Assembly: GCF_000971195.1 (NCBI RefSeq)
Contig: NZ_BBLZ01000002.1
Span: 248,001 to 312,000, forward strand
Reading direction: 5' to 3'
Length of the DNA: 64,000 bases
From: Demequina soli
GTDB taxonomy: Bacteria; Actinomycetota; Actinomycetes; Actinomycetales; Demequinaceae
The notes below the pieces were generated by a model. It did no database searches, was not told the origin of the DNA, and saw only the letters and a list, made by a program, of their open reading frames with translations. Below, piece by piece: positions 11,273 through 20,013 of this stretch (position 1 is the first letter of the stretch; every line of letters starts with the position of its first letter). The translations under genes and the position numbers were made by a program.

Positions 11273-11809
11273 ATGTCCCGCATTGGCAAGATCCCCGTTC
11301 CGGTTCCCGCCGGAGTGGACGTCACCATCGACGGCGCCGACCTCACGGTGAAGGGCCCCAAGGGCACCCTCACGCACGTCGTGCCGTCCCCCATCACGGT
11401 CGAGAAGGGCGAGGAGGGCCTCCAGGTCCAGCGCCCGAACGACGAGCGCGTGTCGAAGTCGCTGCACGGCCTCACCCGCACGCTCATCGCGAACATGGTC
11501 ACCGGCGTGACCTCGGGCTACGAGAAGAAGCTCGAGATCGTCGGCACCGGTTACCGCGTGGCGCTGAAGGGCTCGGACCTCGAGTTCGCGCTCGGCTTCT
11601 CGCACCCGGTCGTCGTGACCCCGCCGGAGGGCATCACCTTCACGGTCGAGGGTCCCACCAAGTTCACCGTTGCCGGCATCAGCAAGCAGCAGGTGGGCGA
11701 GGTCGCGGCGAACATCCGCAAGATTCGCAAGCCCGAGCCCTACAAGGGCAAGGGTGTCCGCTACGCCGGCGAGCAGGTTCGCCGCAAGGCAGGAAAGACG
11801 GGTAAGTAA
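11273..11809 (+). CDS. rplF: 50S ribosomal protein L6
   Basis: L6 (178 residues) lies near the factor-binding site of the 50S subunit. [17 protein letters not shown] opens the protein and the C-terminal [14 protein letters not shown] block closes the second domain. AAAGGAGAA precedes the ATG. rplR begins 3 bases after its stop. Confidence 0.98.
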   Translation: MSRIGKIPVPVPAGVDVTIDGADLTVKGPKGTLTHVVPSPITVEKGEEGLQVQRPNDERVSKSLHGLTRTLIANMVTGVTSGYEKKLEIVGTGYRVALKGSDLEFALGFSHPVVVTPPEGITFTVEGPTKFTVAGISKQQVGEVAANIRKIRKPEPYKGKGVRYAGEQVRRKAGKTGK

Positions 11810-11812
11810 GAC

Positions 11813-12184
11813 ATGGGTATCTCCATCAAGGGCAAGGGCAAGGCGATCCAGCGCAAGCGTCGCCACTTCCGCCTGCGCAAGAAGATCTCCGGGACCCCCG
11901 CCCGTCCCCGCCTCGTGGTCACCCGCTCGAACCGTCACATGGTCGCGCAGATCGTCGACGACACCCTGGGCAAGACCCTCGCGTCGGCGTCGTCCCTCGA
12001 GGCCGACGTCCGTGCGCTCGACGGCGACAAGTCGGCCAAGGCCTCGAAGGTCGGCCAGCTGGTCGCCGAGCGTGCCAAGGCCGCGGGCATCGAGGCCGTG
12101 GTCTTCGACCGCGGTGGCAACAAGTACCACGGCCGTGTCGCGGCCGTGGCCGACGCTGCCCGAGAGGCGGGCCTCGCCCTCTAG
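11813..12184 (+). CDS. rplR: 50S ribosomal protein L18
   Basis: L18 (123 residues) binds 5S rRNA in the central protuberance. [18 protein letters not shown] and the closing [21 protein letters not shown] match the family. It lies between rplF and rpsE as in all spc clusters. Confidence 0.97.
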   Translation: MGISIKGKGKAIQRKRRHFRLRKKISGTPARPRLVVTRSNRHMVAQIVDDTLGKTLASASSLEADVRALDGDKSAKASKVGQLVAERAKAAGIEAVVFDRGGNKYHGRVAAVADAAREAGLAL

Positions 12185-12207
12185 GGCGCGGCCAGGAGTG
12201 AGGAATT

Positions 12208-12777
12208 ATGGCTGACAACAACAGCGGCCGCCGCGGCGGCAACCGCCGTGACAGCGAGCCGGAGAACAAGTTCGTCGAGCGCGTCGTCACCATCAACCGC
12301 GTCGCCAAGGTCGTGAAGGGCGGTCGTCGCTTCAGCTTCACCGCGCTCGTGGTCGTCGGTGACGGCGAGGGCAACGTCGGCATCGGCTACGGCAAGGCGA
12401 AGGAGGTGCCGGCCGCGATCTCGAAGGGTGTCGAGGAGGCCAAGCGCAACTTCTTCCGCGTCCCCCGCATCCAGGGCACCATCCCGCACGCCGTGCAGGG
12501 TGAGGCCGCCGCGGGTGTCGTGTTCCTGCGCCCCGCGTCGCCGGGTACCGGTGTGATCGCCGGTGGTCCGGTGCGCGCGGTGCTCGAGTGCGCCGGCATC
12601 CACGACGTGCTGAGCAAGTCGCTCGGCTCGTCCAACGCGATCAACATCGTGCACGCGACCGTCGACGCCCTCAAGCGCCTCGAGCGCCCCGAGGCCGTCG
12701 CCGCCCGCCGTGGCAAGGCCGTGGAGGACGTGGCCCCGGCCGCGATGCTCCGTGCGCAGGCAGCGGGGGTGAAGTAG
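12208..12777 (+). CDS. rpsE: 30S ribosomal protein S5
   Basis: S5 (189 residues) is a fidelity and mRNA-entry protein. The dsRNA-binding-like N-terminal domain carries [21 protein letters not shown] in adjoining blocks, followed by the [12 protein letters not shown] loop. The first 25 residues are a polar extension. GAGTGAGGA is the ribosome site. rpmD begins 2 bases after the stop. Confidence 0.97.
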   Translation: MADNNSGRRGGNRRDSEPENKFVERVVTINRVAKVVKGGRRFSFTALVVVGDGEGNVGIGYGKAKEVPAAISKGVEEAKRNFFRVPRIQGTIPHAVQGEAAAGVVFLRPASPGTGVIAGGPVRAVLECAGIHDVLSKSLGSSNAINIVHATVDALKRLERPEAVAARRGKAVEDVAPAAMLRAQAAGVK

Positions 12778-12779
12778 TC

Positions 12780-12962
12780 ATGGCACGACTCAAGGTCGTT
12801 CAGAAGAAGTCGGCGATCGGCACGAAGCCGCAGCACCGTGAGACCCTGCGTTCGCTCGGTCTCAAGCGCATCGGCGACATCGTCGTCAAGGAGGACCGTC
12901 CCGAGATCCGCGGGATGGTCAAGGCGGTGGACCACCTGGTCACCGTTGAGGAGGTTGACTGA
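12780..12962 (+). CDS. rpmD: 50S ribosomal protein L30
   Basis: L30 (60 residues) is a small 23S rRNA-binding protein. The sequence [16 protein letters not shown] and then [15 protein letters not shown] is typical. The TGA overlaps the ATG of rplO by one base, so L15 synthesis is probably coupled to it. Confidence 0.97.
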   Translation: MARLKVVQKKSAIGTKPQHRETLRSLGLKRIGDIVVKEDRPEIRGMVKAVDHLVTVEEVD

Positions 12963-13648
12963 TGGCTGACGCCAAGACGCCGGCCGAGGAGACCGTCGAG
13001 GCGGCTCCCGCCAAGAAGGCTCCGGCCAAGAAGGCTCCGGCGAAGGCCGCTGCCGACAAGCCGGCCGCCGAGAAGAAGCCCGCTGCGAAGAAGCCGGCCG
13101 CCAAGAAGGACGCTGCGGCGGCCTCCGAGGCCAAGCCTGCCGCGGCCAAGAAGCCGGCCGCCAAGAAGGCCGAGCCCAAGGTCGAGGAGCCCGCGGAGAA
13201 GGTTGCCACCCTCAAGGTGCACCACCTCCGTCCGGCCCCCGGCGCCCACACCAAGAAGACCCGCGTGGGTCGTGGTGAGGCGTCGAAGGGCAAGACCGCC
13301 GGTCGCGGTACCAAGGGCACCGGCGCCCGCTACCAGGTTCCGGAGCGCTTCGAGGGTGGTCAGACGCCCATCCACATGCGCATCCCGAAGCTGCGTGGCT
13401 TCAAGAGCCCGTTCAAGGTGTACTACCAGGTCGTCAACGTGGGCCAGCTCTCCGAGCTGTTCCCGCAGGGCGGCGAGGTGACCAAGGCCGATCTCGTGGC
13501 GAAGGGTGCGGTCCGCCGCAACCAGCCCGTGAAGGTCCTGGGCGAGGGAGAGATCTCCGTCAAGGTCACCCTGGTCGACGCCGATAAGGTCTCGCAGTCC
13601 GCGAAGACCAAGATCGAGGCCGCTGGCGGCTCGGTCAACGAGGGCTAG
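12962..13648 (+). CDS. rplO: 50S ribosomal protein L15 with long basic N-terminal extension
   Basis: The L15 core starts near residue 83 ([18 protein letters not shown]) and runs about 146 residues, the normal size. In front of it is an extension of about 82 residues made of Ala, Lys and Pro repeats ([13 protein letters not shown]), resembling histone H1 or HU-type tails. The ATG used here overlaps the rpmD stop and no better internal start is visible, so the extension is probably translated. Its role is unknown; it could bind rRNA or DNA. A strong terminator follows. Confidence 0.95.
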   Translation: MADAKTPAEETVEAAPAKKAPAKKAPAKAAADKPAAEKKPAAKKPAAKKDAAAASEAKPAAAKKPAAKKAEPKVEEPAEKVATLKVHHLRPAPGAHTKKTRVGRGEASKGKTAGRGTKGTGARYQVPERFEGGQTPIHMRIPKLRGFKSPFKVYYQVVNVGQLSELFPQGGEVTKADLVAKGAVRRNQPVKVLGEGEISVKVTLVDADKVSQSAKTKIEAAGGSVNEG

Positions 13649-13658
13649 AAGTGATCGC

Positions 13659-13688
13659 ACCGGGCCCGTCCGAACGGACGGGCCCGGT
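13659..13688 (+). terminator. Terminator after the S10/spc ribosomal run
   Basis: A perfect 14-bp GC stem (13659-13672 with 13675-13688) follows rplO by 10 bases, and a T-rich stretch comes about 15 bases later. It separates the ribosomal genes from secY, at least partially. Confidence 0.8.
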
Positions 13689-13727
13689 CGCGTATCCTCT
13701 ACCTGTTCTGATTTCCCTGGAGGATCA

Positions 13728-15026
13728 ATGCTGAGTGGCTTCATGAGTGCGTTCCGCACCCCGGATCTTCGGAGGAAGCTCCTCTTCACCATCGGCATCA
13801 TCGCCGTGTACCGCCTTGGCGTCTCGATCCCGACCCCGGGCATCGACTACGGCAACGTCCAGATGTGCATGGATCAGACGAGCGGCAACGCTGCCCTCCA
13901 GATCCTCAACATGTTCTCCGGCGGCGCGCTGCTCCAGCTGTCGATCTTCGGCCTCGGCATCATGCCGTACATCACGGCCTCGATCATCGTGCAGCTCCTG
14001 CGCGTGCTCATCCCGCGCTTCGAGACCCTCCAGAACGAGGGCGCCGAGGGCCAGGCGAAGCTCACGCAGTACACGCGCTACATCACCGTCGGGTTCGCGG
14101 CCATCCAGTCCGCGTCGTACATCACGATGGCGCGCAACGGCCTGTTCTTCCCCGGCTGCTCGGTCGACGTCATCCCCAACGACTCGTGGAACGTCATCCT
14201 CACCATGGTGCTGACGATGACCGCGGGCACCGTCCTCGTGATGTGGCTCGGCGAGCGCATCACCGAGCGAGGCGTCGGCAACGGCATGTCCCTGCTGATC
14301 TTCACGTCCGTGGCGGCGCGCTTCCCGAGCACGTTCGGCTCCATCTGGAGCTCGTCGAACGGCGTGCGCAACACGTTCTTCACGGTCGTCGTCATCATCG
14401 TCGTGGTCGCGGCGGTCGTGTACGTCGAGCAGTCGCAGCGCCGCATCCCGGTCCAGTACGCCAAGCGCATGGTGGGCCGCAAGATGCTCGGCGGCTCGTC
14501 GACCTACATCCCGCTCAAGATCAACATGGCGGGCGTCATCCCCGTGATCTTCGCGTCCTCGCTGCTCACGATCCCGCAGGTGATCGTGCAGTTCCAGGGC
14601 AGCGACCCGTCGGGCTGGGCCGTGTGGCTCAACAACAACATCGCGAAGAGCTCCGCGCCGCTGCACATCCTGCTGTACGTGCTGCTCATCGTGTTCTTCG
14701 CGTACTTCTACACGGCGATCACGTTCAACCCGACCCAGGTCGCGGACGACATGAAGAAGTACGGCGGCTTCATCCCCGGCATCCGCCCGGGCACCCCGAC
14801 CGCCGACTTCCTCGACTACGTGCTGTCGCGCATCACCGCGGCCGGCGCGCTGTACCTCGCGATCGTCGCGCTCGTGCCGACCCTGCTGTTCGTCTCGCTC
14901 GGGCTGTCCAACTCGATCCCGTTCGGCGGCACCTCGATCCTCATCCTCGTGGGTGTGGGCCTCGACACCGTCAAGCGCATCCAGTCCCAGCTCGAGCAGC
15001 ATCACTACGAAGGGTTCCTCAAGTAA
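13728..15026 (+). CDS. secY: Preprotein translocase subunit SecY
   Basis: SecY (432 residues) is the channel subunit of the Sec translocon in the cytoplasmic membrane. Ten hydrophobic segments, the plug region after GVSIPTPGIDY and the cytoplasmic loop FNPTQVADDMKKYGGFIPGIRPG are all present. It is preceded by the rplO terminator but spaced only 80 bases from it. The stop codon overlaps the adk start (TAATG). Confidence 0.98.
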   Translation: MLSGFMSAFRTPDLRRKLLFTIGIIAVYRLGVSIPTPGIDYGNVQMCMDQTSGNAALQILNMFSGGALLQLSIFGLGIMPYITASIIVQLLRVLIPRFETLQNEGAEGQAKLTQYTRYITVGFAAIQSASYITMARNGLFFPGCSVDVIPNDSWNVILTMVLTMTAGTVLVMWLGERITERGVGNGMSLLIFTSVAARFPSTFGSIWSSSNGVRNTFFTVVVIIVVVAAVVYVEQSQRRIPVQYAKRMVGRKMLGGSSTYIPLKINMAGVIPVIFASSLLTIPQVIVQFQGSDPSGWAVWLNNNIAKSSAPLHILLYVLLIVFFAYFYTAITFNPTQVADDMKKYGGFIPGIRPGTPTADFLDYVLSRITAAGALYLAIVALVPTLLFVSLGLSNSIPFGGTSILILVGVGLDTVKRIQSQLEQHHYEGFLK

Positions 15027-15589
15027 TGCGTGCAGTCCTCCTTGGTCCTCCCGGTGCCGGCAAGGGCACCCAGGCCGCCCGCCTCACCGAGCGGTTCGGC
15101 GTCCCCGCGATCTCGACGGGCGACATCTTCCGCGCGAACGTCAAGGGCGGCACCGACCTGGGCCGCAAGGCGCAGGAGTACATGAACGCGGGCCAGCTGG
15201 TCCCCGACGAGGTGACGAACGCCATGGTGCGCGCGCGCCTCGCCGAGGACGATGCGGCCGGCGGCTTCCTGCTCGACGGCTACCCGCGCAACCCGGAGCA
15301 GGCGGTCGAGCTCGACACGATGCTCGCCGACCTGGGTGTCGCGCTCGACGTCGCCATCGAGATCACCGCCGACTTCGACGTGGTGACCGAGCGCCTGCTC
15401 AAGCGCGCCGAGATCGAGGGCCGCGCCGACGACACCGAGCCGGTCATCCGCAAGCGCCTCGAGGTCTACTCGACCTCGACCGCGCCGCTCACCGCGTTCT
15501 ACGCGGGCCGCGGCGTCCTGGTCCAGGTCGACGGCCTGGGCGAGATCGACGAGGTCACCGACCGCCTCGTCGCCGCCGTCTCCCGCTGA
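15026..15589 (+). CDS. adk: Adenylate kinase
   Basis: Adk interconverts AMP plus ATP with two ADP. The P-loop GPPGAGKGT is at residues 7-15, STGDIFR follows, and the DGYPRNPEQA block is typical. At 187 residues it is the short-lid form without the zinc cysteines of the long bacterial type, as expected in Actinobacteria. It overlaps secY by one base and is followed by map after 2 bases. One copy of the GGACGATGCG motif lies inside, read as DDA. Confidence 0.98.
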   Translation: MRAVLLGPPGAGKGTQAARLTERFGVPAISTGDIFRANVKGGTDLGRKAQEYMNAGQLVPDEVTNAMVRARLAEDDAAGGFLLDGYPRNPEQAVELDTMLADLGVALDVAIEITADFDVVTERLLKRAEIEGRADDTEPVIRKRLEVYSTSTAPLTAFYAGRGVLVQVDGLGEIDEVTDRLVAAVSR

Positions 15590-15591
15590 CC

Positions 15592-16401
15592 ATGGCCGAC
15601 CGCATCCAGCTGAAGTCCCGCGAGGAGATGCGGGTCATGGCCCGTGCCGGGGTGATCGTCGAGGCGGCGCTCGCCGCCGCGAAGGCGGCGAGCGCCCCCG
15701 GCGTCACCACCGCGGAGGTCGACGCGGCCGCCGCGCGCGTGATCGCGGAGGCGGGCGCCACCTCGAACTTCCTCGGGTACCACGGCTTCCCCGCGGTGTC
15801 CTGCATCTCGGTCAACGAGGAGGTCGTCCACGGCATCCCCGGCGACCGGGTGCTGGCCGAGGGCGACGTCGTGTCGATCGACTGCGGCGCGATCGTGGAG
15901 GGCTGGCACGGCGACAGCGCCGTCAGCTTCATCGTCGGCGAGCCGCGGTCCAAGGCGGACGTCGCGCTCGTCAAGGCCACCGAGCGGTCGCTGTGGGCCG
16001 GCATCGCCGCCCTCGCCACGGCGGAGCGGATCTCCGAGGTGTCCGAGGCCGTCGAGGACGTCGCGGACGAGGCCGGCCTCCACCCCCTCGAGGGCTACGT
16101 GGGCCACGGCATCGGCACGGAGATGCACATGTCGCCCGACGTCCCCAACTACCGCGTGCGCGGACGCAGCCCCCGCGTGCGGCCGGGCATGTGCGTCGCG
16201 ATCGAGCCGATGCTCGTGATCGGCACATCCGACTCGGCCGTGCTGAGCGACGAGTGGACCGTGGTGTCCCTCGACGGCTCGCGCGCCGCGCACTGGGAGC
16301 ACTCCATCGCCGTCCACGAGGACGGCATCTGGGTGCTCACCGCGTCCGACGGCGGCGCCTCCAAGCTCGCGCCCCTCGGCGTCACGCCCGTCGCGCCGTA
16401 G
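15592..16401 (+). CDS. map: Methionine aminopeptidase, type I
   Basis: Map removes the N-terminal methionine from nascent proteins. The protein is 269 residues. The metal ligands appear in VSIDCGAIVEGWHGD (two Asp), GHGIGTEMH (His), IEPML (Glu) and a final Glu in HWEHSIAV. The N-terminus IQLKSREEMRVMARAG is typical. The secY-adk-map order is the standard one. The coding run then breaks: the following three genes are not the expected infA. Confidence 0.97.
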   Translation: MADRIQLKSREEMRVMARAGVIVEAALAAAKAASAPGVTTAEVDAAAARVIAEAGATSNFLGYHGFPAVSCISVNEEVVHGIPGDRVLAEGDVVSIDCGAIVEGWHGDSAVSFIVGEPRSKADVALVKATERSLWAGIAALATAERISEVSEAVEDVADEAGLHPLEGYVGHGIGTEMHMSPDVPNYRVRGRSPRVRPGMCVAIEPMLVIGTSDSAVLSDEWTVVSLDGSRAAHWEHSIAVHEDGIWVLTASDGGASKLAPLGVTPVAP

Positions 16402-16455
16402 GCGCCCCGCGCCGCACCGTCGCCTCGCGGCGGCCCGCTCCCTGCATCGTCCCTG

Positions 16456-16473
16456 GTGTGGGCGATCCCACAC
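16456..16473. promoter_or_regulatory. TGTG-N8-CACA palindrome, CRP/GlxR-like site
   Basis: GTGTGGGCGATCCCACAC is a palindrome with 7-bp arms and contains TGTG-N8-CACA, the half-site spacing used by CRP/GlxR-type regulators. It lacks the A usually following TGTG. It lies about 100 bases before the first helical-repeat gene, next to a 9-base form of the repeated motif (16444-16452). Confidence 0.35.
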
Positions 16474-16575
16474 GCGTTCACGTGTTCGTTACATGCGCGG
16501 CACGCAGGGGCAAAGCACGCGGGTTAGCGTCCTCGTAGCCGGCGTGGCAGGCGCCGGCAGCTGAGGAGGGGCGTC

Positions 16576-17196
16576 ATGGCGCGAGGGTTTTCCTATGCAC
16601 CGGGGGCGAGCGCGGAGGTCGACGAGGCCGGCGCGCCGGAGCTGACCAAGGAGCGGCTCCAGGCGCTCGGCGCGTCGCGCAACGCGCTCGTGCGCGAGGC
16701 GGTCGCGCGGCGGGCCGACTGCCCGTTCGGGCTCATGGTCACGCTCGCGCACGACCACGCGGCGCCGGTGCGCGCCGCCATGGCCGGCAACCCGCGCGTG
16801 CTCCACTCGATCCTCGAGTACCTCTCCCACGACCGCAGCGTCGAGGTGATGTGCGCGGTCGCGTCCAACCCCGCGACCACGCCCGACATCATCGAGGCGC
16901 TCGCCGTGCACCGCAAGTCCGAGGTGCGTGCCGCCGCGGCCGCGGCGCTCGAGTCGCGCGCCGCGGGAGGCGGGACCGCCGACGCGCGGATGCCCGAGCT
17001 GCGGGACCGCGTGTTCGAGGAGTCGGAGGCACGGCGCGAGGCGATGCTCGCGCAGGCCGCCGAGCAGTCGCTCGCGGCCGCGGCCGATGCGGCGATGGCG
17101 GCCGCGGAGCCGCCGCTCGAGCCGGCCGAGCCGCTGCCGGCCCGTCCGACCCGCACCGCGCCGGTCCGCGGCTTCCGCCCGCCGGTCGACGTGTAG
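16576..17196 (+). CDS. Helical-repeat (LRV/HEAT-like) protein, paralogue 1
   Basis: This 206-residue protein has unknown function. Residues 28-125 contain three repeats of about 26 residues, pattern VR.A.A....P...L..L..D, resembling leucine-rich variant or HEAT-like repeats that form protein-binding solenoids. Repeat 1 holds RADCP at residues 46-50, shared with both neighbours downstream. The rest is an Ala/Glu-rich, probably helical and then disordered tail. No signal peptide or membrane segment is visible. GAGGAGGGG precedes the ATG, and TAGCGT at 16525-16530 could be its -10. It has two paralogues immediately downstream, all on the same strand. Confidence 0.8.
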   Translation: MARGFSYAPGASAEVDEAGAPELTKERLQALGASRNALVREAVARRADCPFGLMVTLAHDHAAPVRAAMAGNPRVLHSILEYLSHDRSVEVMCAVASNPATTPDIIEALAVHRKSEVRAAAAAALESRAAGGGTADARMPELRDRVFEESEARREAMLAQAAEQSLAAAADAAMAAAEPPLEPAEPLPARPTRTAPVRGFRPPVDV

Positions 17197-17302
17197 CGCC
17201 GCTACCCAGGGTTCGTCCGCGCGTCACCGCGCCGACACCTCGCGGCCAGCCGTTGCTCACCCGCGCGTCGTAGCCTCGCCGTCACGATGCGAGGAGGTGG
17301 CG

Positions 17303-17890
17303 GTGGCCGACGACGGGTGGTCGCGCGCGTTCATGGCGGCGTCGGGGGTGCCCGTGGCGTCCGAGCGCGCGGACGACGGGCTGCGTGCCGTGGTCAACGA
17401 GGCCCGCGCGGACGGGCTGGCCCGCGCGCGCGTGATGGAGCTCGCCCGGCATCGCGAGCCCGCCGTGCGCGAGGCGATCGCCTCGCGCGCCGACTGCCCG
17501 CTCGGGATGCAGGCGACGCTGGCGCACGACCGTCGCGCGTCGGTCAGGGTCGCCCTGGCCGCGGGCGGCGGGCTCGCCGCCGCGATCGCCCGCGTGCTCG
17601 CGGACGACAAGGACGTCGCGGTGCTCAAGGCGCTCGCCCGCAACGCCGCCACCCCGCGACCCGTCCTCGAGACGCTCGCGGCGCATCGGCGGGAGGAGGT
17701 CGCCCGGCTGGCACGGCGCGCGATCGACGGTGCGCTGCCCGCCCCGGCGCCGCGCCCGCCGACGGAGATCGACGAGCGGCCGGCGAGGGCGCCGATGGCC
17801 GACCCCGCGTCGCCGGTGGGGGAGCGCGCCGCCCGGACGCTGCCGCCCCGACCCGTGGTGCCGCCGCGGGCCCACCGTCCCGCGCACTGA
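17303..17890 (+). CDS. Helical-repeat (LRV/HEAT-like) protein, paralogue 2
   Basis: A 195-residue paralogue of the preceding gene. Residues 45-135 carry three repeats, beginning ELARHREPAVREAIASRADC, with RADCP at residues 62-66 and THE pattern TLAHD shared with paralogue 1. The last 55 residues are rich in Pro and Arg and look disordered. The GTG at 17303 has AGGAGG at 17292-17297 with 5-base spacing; an in-frame GTG at 17297 overlaps that site and is less likely. TAGCCT at 17271-17276 may be its own -10. Function unknown; the repeat fold suggests a protein-binding role. Confidence 0.75.
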   Translation: MADDGWSRAFMAASGVPVASERADDGLRAVVNEARADGLARARVMELARHREPAVREAIASRADCPLGMQATLAHDRRASVRVALAAGGGLAAAIARVLADDKDVAVLKALARNAATPRPVLETLAAHRREEVARLARRAIDGALPAPAPRPPTEIDERPARAPMADPASPVGERAARTLPPRPVVPPRAHRPAH

Positions 17891-18037
17891 CGGCGCCCGC
17901 CCTGGCAGACCGCGGCATCGACGCCGTGGATGTGTCCGGAGGATGTCGCGATGTCTGATTCCTCACATCGGTTTGACCGGTTCGTGCCGACCTCCGGAAG
18001 ATACTTGCCACAACGACGAGTGTTGGGGAGGTACTCC

Positions 18038-18343
18038 GTGGTGATTCCGGCCAGCGGGGCGTCCGAGGACGTGGCGCGTGCGATCGATCCTGAGGTCAGC
18101 GGTTCCGAGCTCCTGCCGCTCGCGGTGCATCGTGACCCCGCCGTGCGCGCGGCGGTGGCCGCGCGTGCGGACTGCCCCATGGGGGCGCTCGTCTCGCTCG
18201 GCCACGACGCGAGCCTCGAGGTGCTCAGCGCGCTGCTGTCGAACCCGCGCACCCCGTCGTCGGTGGTGCGCCGCCTCGCGGACCACCGCGATCCGCGCAT
18301 CTCGGGCCTCGCTGTCCAGCGCCTGCGCAACGCCTTCCGCTGA
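18038..18343 (+). CDS. Helical-repeat (LRV/HEAT-like) protein, paralogue 3
   Basis: The shortest paralogue (101 residues) keeps two repeats: LAVHRDPAVRAAVAARADCP and then VLSALLSNPRTPSSVVRRLA. It lacks the middle repeat and the C-terminal tail of the other two. The frame is open from ATG 17951 (130 residues), but 17951-18037 has many A/T third positions, unlike coding DNA here. A GTG at 18038 has GGGGAGG 6 bases before it, so I chose that start. The upstream stretch, with TTGACC (17973) and GATACT (18000), is probably promoter DNA. Function unknown. Confidence 0.7.
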   Translation: MVIPASGASEDVARAIDPEVSGSELLPLAVHRDPAVRAAVAARADCPMGALVSLGHDASLEVLSALLSNPRTPSSVVRRLADHRDPRISGLAVQRLRNAFR

Positions 18344-18369
18344 CCCGCGCGGGCTCGCACCCGCGGGTC
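18342..18369 (+). terminator. Hairpin after the helical-repeat genes
   Basis: GACCCGCG (18342-18349) pairs with CGCGGGTC (18362-18369) across a 12-base loop, overlapping the stop codon of paralogue 3. It precedes the infA promoter. Confidence 0.5.
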
Positions 18370-18503
18370 CACCTGGGACGATGCGTCGGTCCGCGACGCG
18401 TCGACGCGCCGGCACGCGCGGGGCTGGGCCGATCGCCCGCGGCGCGGTACCCTGATCCCGTTGACACGCCTCCCGGGGCCTGCGCGCCGATGCGCCTGCC
18501 CGG

Positions 18504-18532
18504 TTGAGAGCACGCGGAGATTGCCGTATAGT
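18504..18532 (+). promoter_or_regulatory. Strong promoter of infA
   Basis: TTGAGA (18504-18509), a 17-base spacer and TATAGT (18527-18532) form a near-consensus housekeeping promoter. The transcript would start near 18539, 52 bases before infA. The rplM promoter has the same -35 and spacing. Confidence 0.8.
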
Positions 18533-18590
18533 TTTCCGTTGGGCGTTTTTGCGCGCCCGCAATCCCTGTCAATCAACGTTAGCGGAGTTC

Positions 18591-18812
18591 ATGGCCAAGA
18601 AAGACGGCGTCATCGAGGTCGAGGGCGTAGTGGTGGAAGCCCTGCCCAACGCATCGTTCCGTGTGGAGCTGACGAACGGGCACCTCGTGCTCGCTCACAT
18701 CTCCGGGAAGATGCGCCAGCACTACATCAGGATCCTTCCCGAGGACCGCGTGGTGGTGGAGCTCAGCCCCTATGACCTGTCCCGCGGCCGGATCGTCTAC
18801 CGCTACAAGTGA
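18591..18812 (+). CDS. infA: Translation initiation factor IF-1
   Basis: IF-1 (73 residues) occupies the ribosomal A site during initiation. It is a single OB-fold ([20 protein letters not shown], then [19 protein letters not shown]) complete to IVYRYK. The ribosome site is weak (GCGGAG), while the promoter upstream is near-consensus. rpmJ follows, as in most bacteria. Confidence 0.98.
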   Translation: MAKKDGVIEVEGVVVEALPNASFRVELTNGHLVLAHISGKMRQHYIRILPEDRVVVELSPYDLSRGRIVYRYK

Positions 18813-18858
18813 GTCGTCGTGCGGGCGTTAGCGCGCCCGAGCGACGCAGGAAAGAACC

Positions 18859-18972
18859 ATGAAGGTTAAGCCCAGCGTCAAGCCGATCTGCGACAAGTGC
18901 AAGGTGATCCGACGCAATGGCCGCGTGATGGTCATCTGCGAGAACCTGCGCCACAAGCAGCGTCAGGGCTAG
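18859..18972 (+). CDS. rpmJ: 50S ribosomal protein L36
   Basis: L36 is only 37 residues long. [20 protein letters not shown] carries the first zinc ligands, Cys11 and Cys14; Cys27 and His32 complete the site, so this is the zinc-containing form. It lies between infA and rpsM, the standard place. AGGAAAGAA precedes the ATG. Confidence 0.97.
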   Translation: MKVKPSVKPICDKCKVIRRNGRVMVICENLRHKQRQG

Positions 18973-19009
18973 ACACACCCAGAACATCCTCGTTCGACAA
19001 CGCACCAAC

Positions 19010-19049
19010 CCCCGGCTCGGAGGCCGGGGCCCGCTTCGCTTGAGCGGGG
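19010..19049 (+). terminator. Tandem hairpins between rpmJ and rpsM
   Basis: Two adjacent stems: 19010-19016 with 19023-19029 (7 bp) and 19030-19035 with 19043-19048 (6 bp). They could be an attenuator or a leader structure for the rpsM operon. Confidence 0.4.
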
Positions 19050-19094
19050 CAGTCGAGCGTCAGACCTCCGACAACTGATGGAGCAACCCAAGCA

Positions 19095-19463
19095 ATGGCA
19101 CGCATCGTTGGTGTCGACATCCCGCGCGACAAGCGCATGGTGATCGCACTTACCTACATCTACGGCATCGGCCGCACCCGCGCCGAGCAGATCCTCGCAG
19201 CGACCGGCATCAGCCAGGACCTGCGCGTCAAGGACGCGACCGACGACCAGCTCGTCGCGCTCCGTGACTACATCGAGGCCAACTTCACCGTCGAGGGCGA
19301 CCTGCGCCGCGAGGTGGCCGCCGACATCCGCCGCAAGGTCGAGATCGGCAACTACCAGGGCCTGCGCCACCGCCGCGGCATGCCCGTCCGTGGTCAGCGG
19401 ACCAAGACCAACGCGCGCACCCGCAAGGGCCGCAAGAAGACCGTCGCCGGAAAGAAGAAGTAA
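19095..19463 (+). CDS. rpsM: 30S ribosomal protein S13
   Basis: S13 (122 residues) is a 30S head protein contacting tRNA and the 50S subunit. [20 protein letters not shown] and the basic tail [20 protein letters not shown] are diagnostic. rpsK begins 3 bases after its stop. It opens the alpha cluster. Confidence 0.98.
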   Translation: MARIVGVDIPRDKRMVIALTYIYGIGRTRAEQILAATGISQDLRVKDATDDQLVALRDYIEANFTVEGDLRREVAADIRRKVEIGNYQGLRHRRGMPVRGQRTKTNARTRKGRKKTVAGKKK

Positions 19464-19466
19464 GAC

Positions 19467-19856
19467 ATGGCCGCTCCTACTCGCAAGCCGCGCAAGAAGA
19501 TCAAGAAGACCGTCGCGCACGGTCAGGCGCACATCAAGTCCACCTTCAACAACACGATCATCTCGATCACGGACCCCTCGGGCGCCGTGGTGTCGTGGTC
19601 GTCCTCCGGCCAGGTCGGCTTCAAGGGCTCGCGCAAGTCGACGCCTTACGCCGCGCAGATGGCTGCCGAGGCCGCCGCTCGCCGCGCCCAGGAGGCCGGC
19701 ATGAGCAAGGTGGACGTGTTCGTGAAGGGCCCGGGCTCGGGCCGCGACACCGCGATCCGCTCGCTGACGGCCGCCGGCCTCGAGGTGACCTCCATCAAGG
19801 ACGTCACCCCGCAGGCGCACAACGGCTGCCGCCCGCCCAAGCGCCGCCGCAACTAG
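19467..19856 (+). CDS. rpsK: 30S ribosomal protein S11
   Basis: S11 (129 residues) lines the mRNA exit region of the 30S platform. [20 protein letters not shown] and the C-terminal [16 protein letters not shown] are invariant family blocks. The next gene is rpoA, not rpsD; a separate rpsD locus is usual in Streptomyces and Micrococcales. Confidence 0.98.
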   Translation: MAAPTRKPRKKIKKTVAHGQAHIKSTFNNTIISITDPSGAVVSWSSSGQVGFKGSRKSTPYAAQMAAEAAARRAQEAGMSKVDVFVKGPGSGRDTAIRSLTAAGLEVTSIKDVTPQAHNGCRPPKRRRN

Positions 19857-19863
19857 CACGCCC

Positions 19864-19915
19864 GCGCGGGTCGAGCCCGCGCCTCCGGTCGCGGGCCGAT
19901 GCACGTCATCGGCCC
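19864..19915 (+). other. Two hairpins between rpsK and rpoA
   Basis: GCGCGGG/CCCGCGC (19864-19870 with 19876-19882) and GGGCCGATG/CATCGGCCC (19893-19901 with 19907-19915) form two stable stems in a 157-base gap. They may terminate part of the rpsM-rpsK message or protect its 3' end; rpoA would then need read-through or its own promoter, which I cannot see clearly. Confidence 0.5.
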
Positions 19916-20013
19916 GTGGCCGCCCCCTCATTTCCAGCTTCTGGCCCCCGTCGGACCGAATCCGGCAGGGAATCTCGAGCATCAGATAGCGGGTGCTCGG
20001 AAAGGAAACAACC

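Noticed and set aside
17951..18037. N-terminal 29 residues of helical-repeat paralogue 3.
   Set aside because: The stretch has A/T-rich third positions unlike local coding DNA, and a GTG with a good ribosome site follows at 18038.
19857..20013. Degraded rpsD between rpsK and rpoA.
   Set aside because: The gap is 157 bases with only hairpins and no S4-like coding; rpsD elsewhere is normal in related Actinobacteria.
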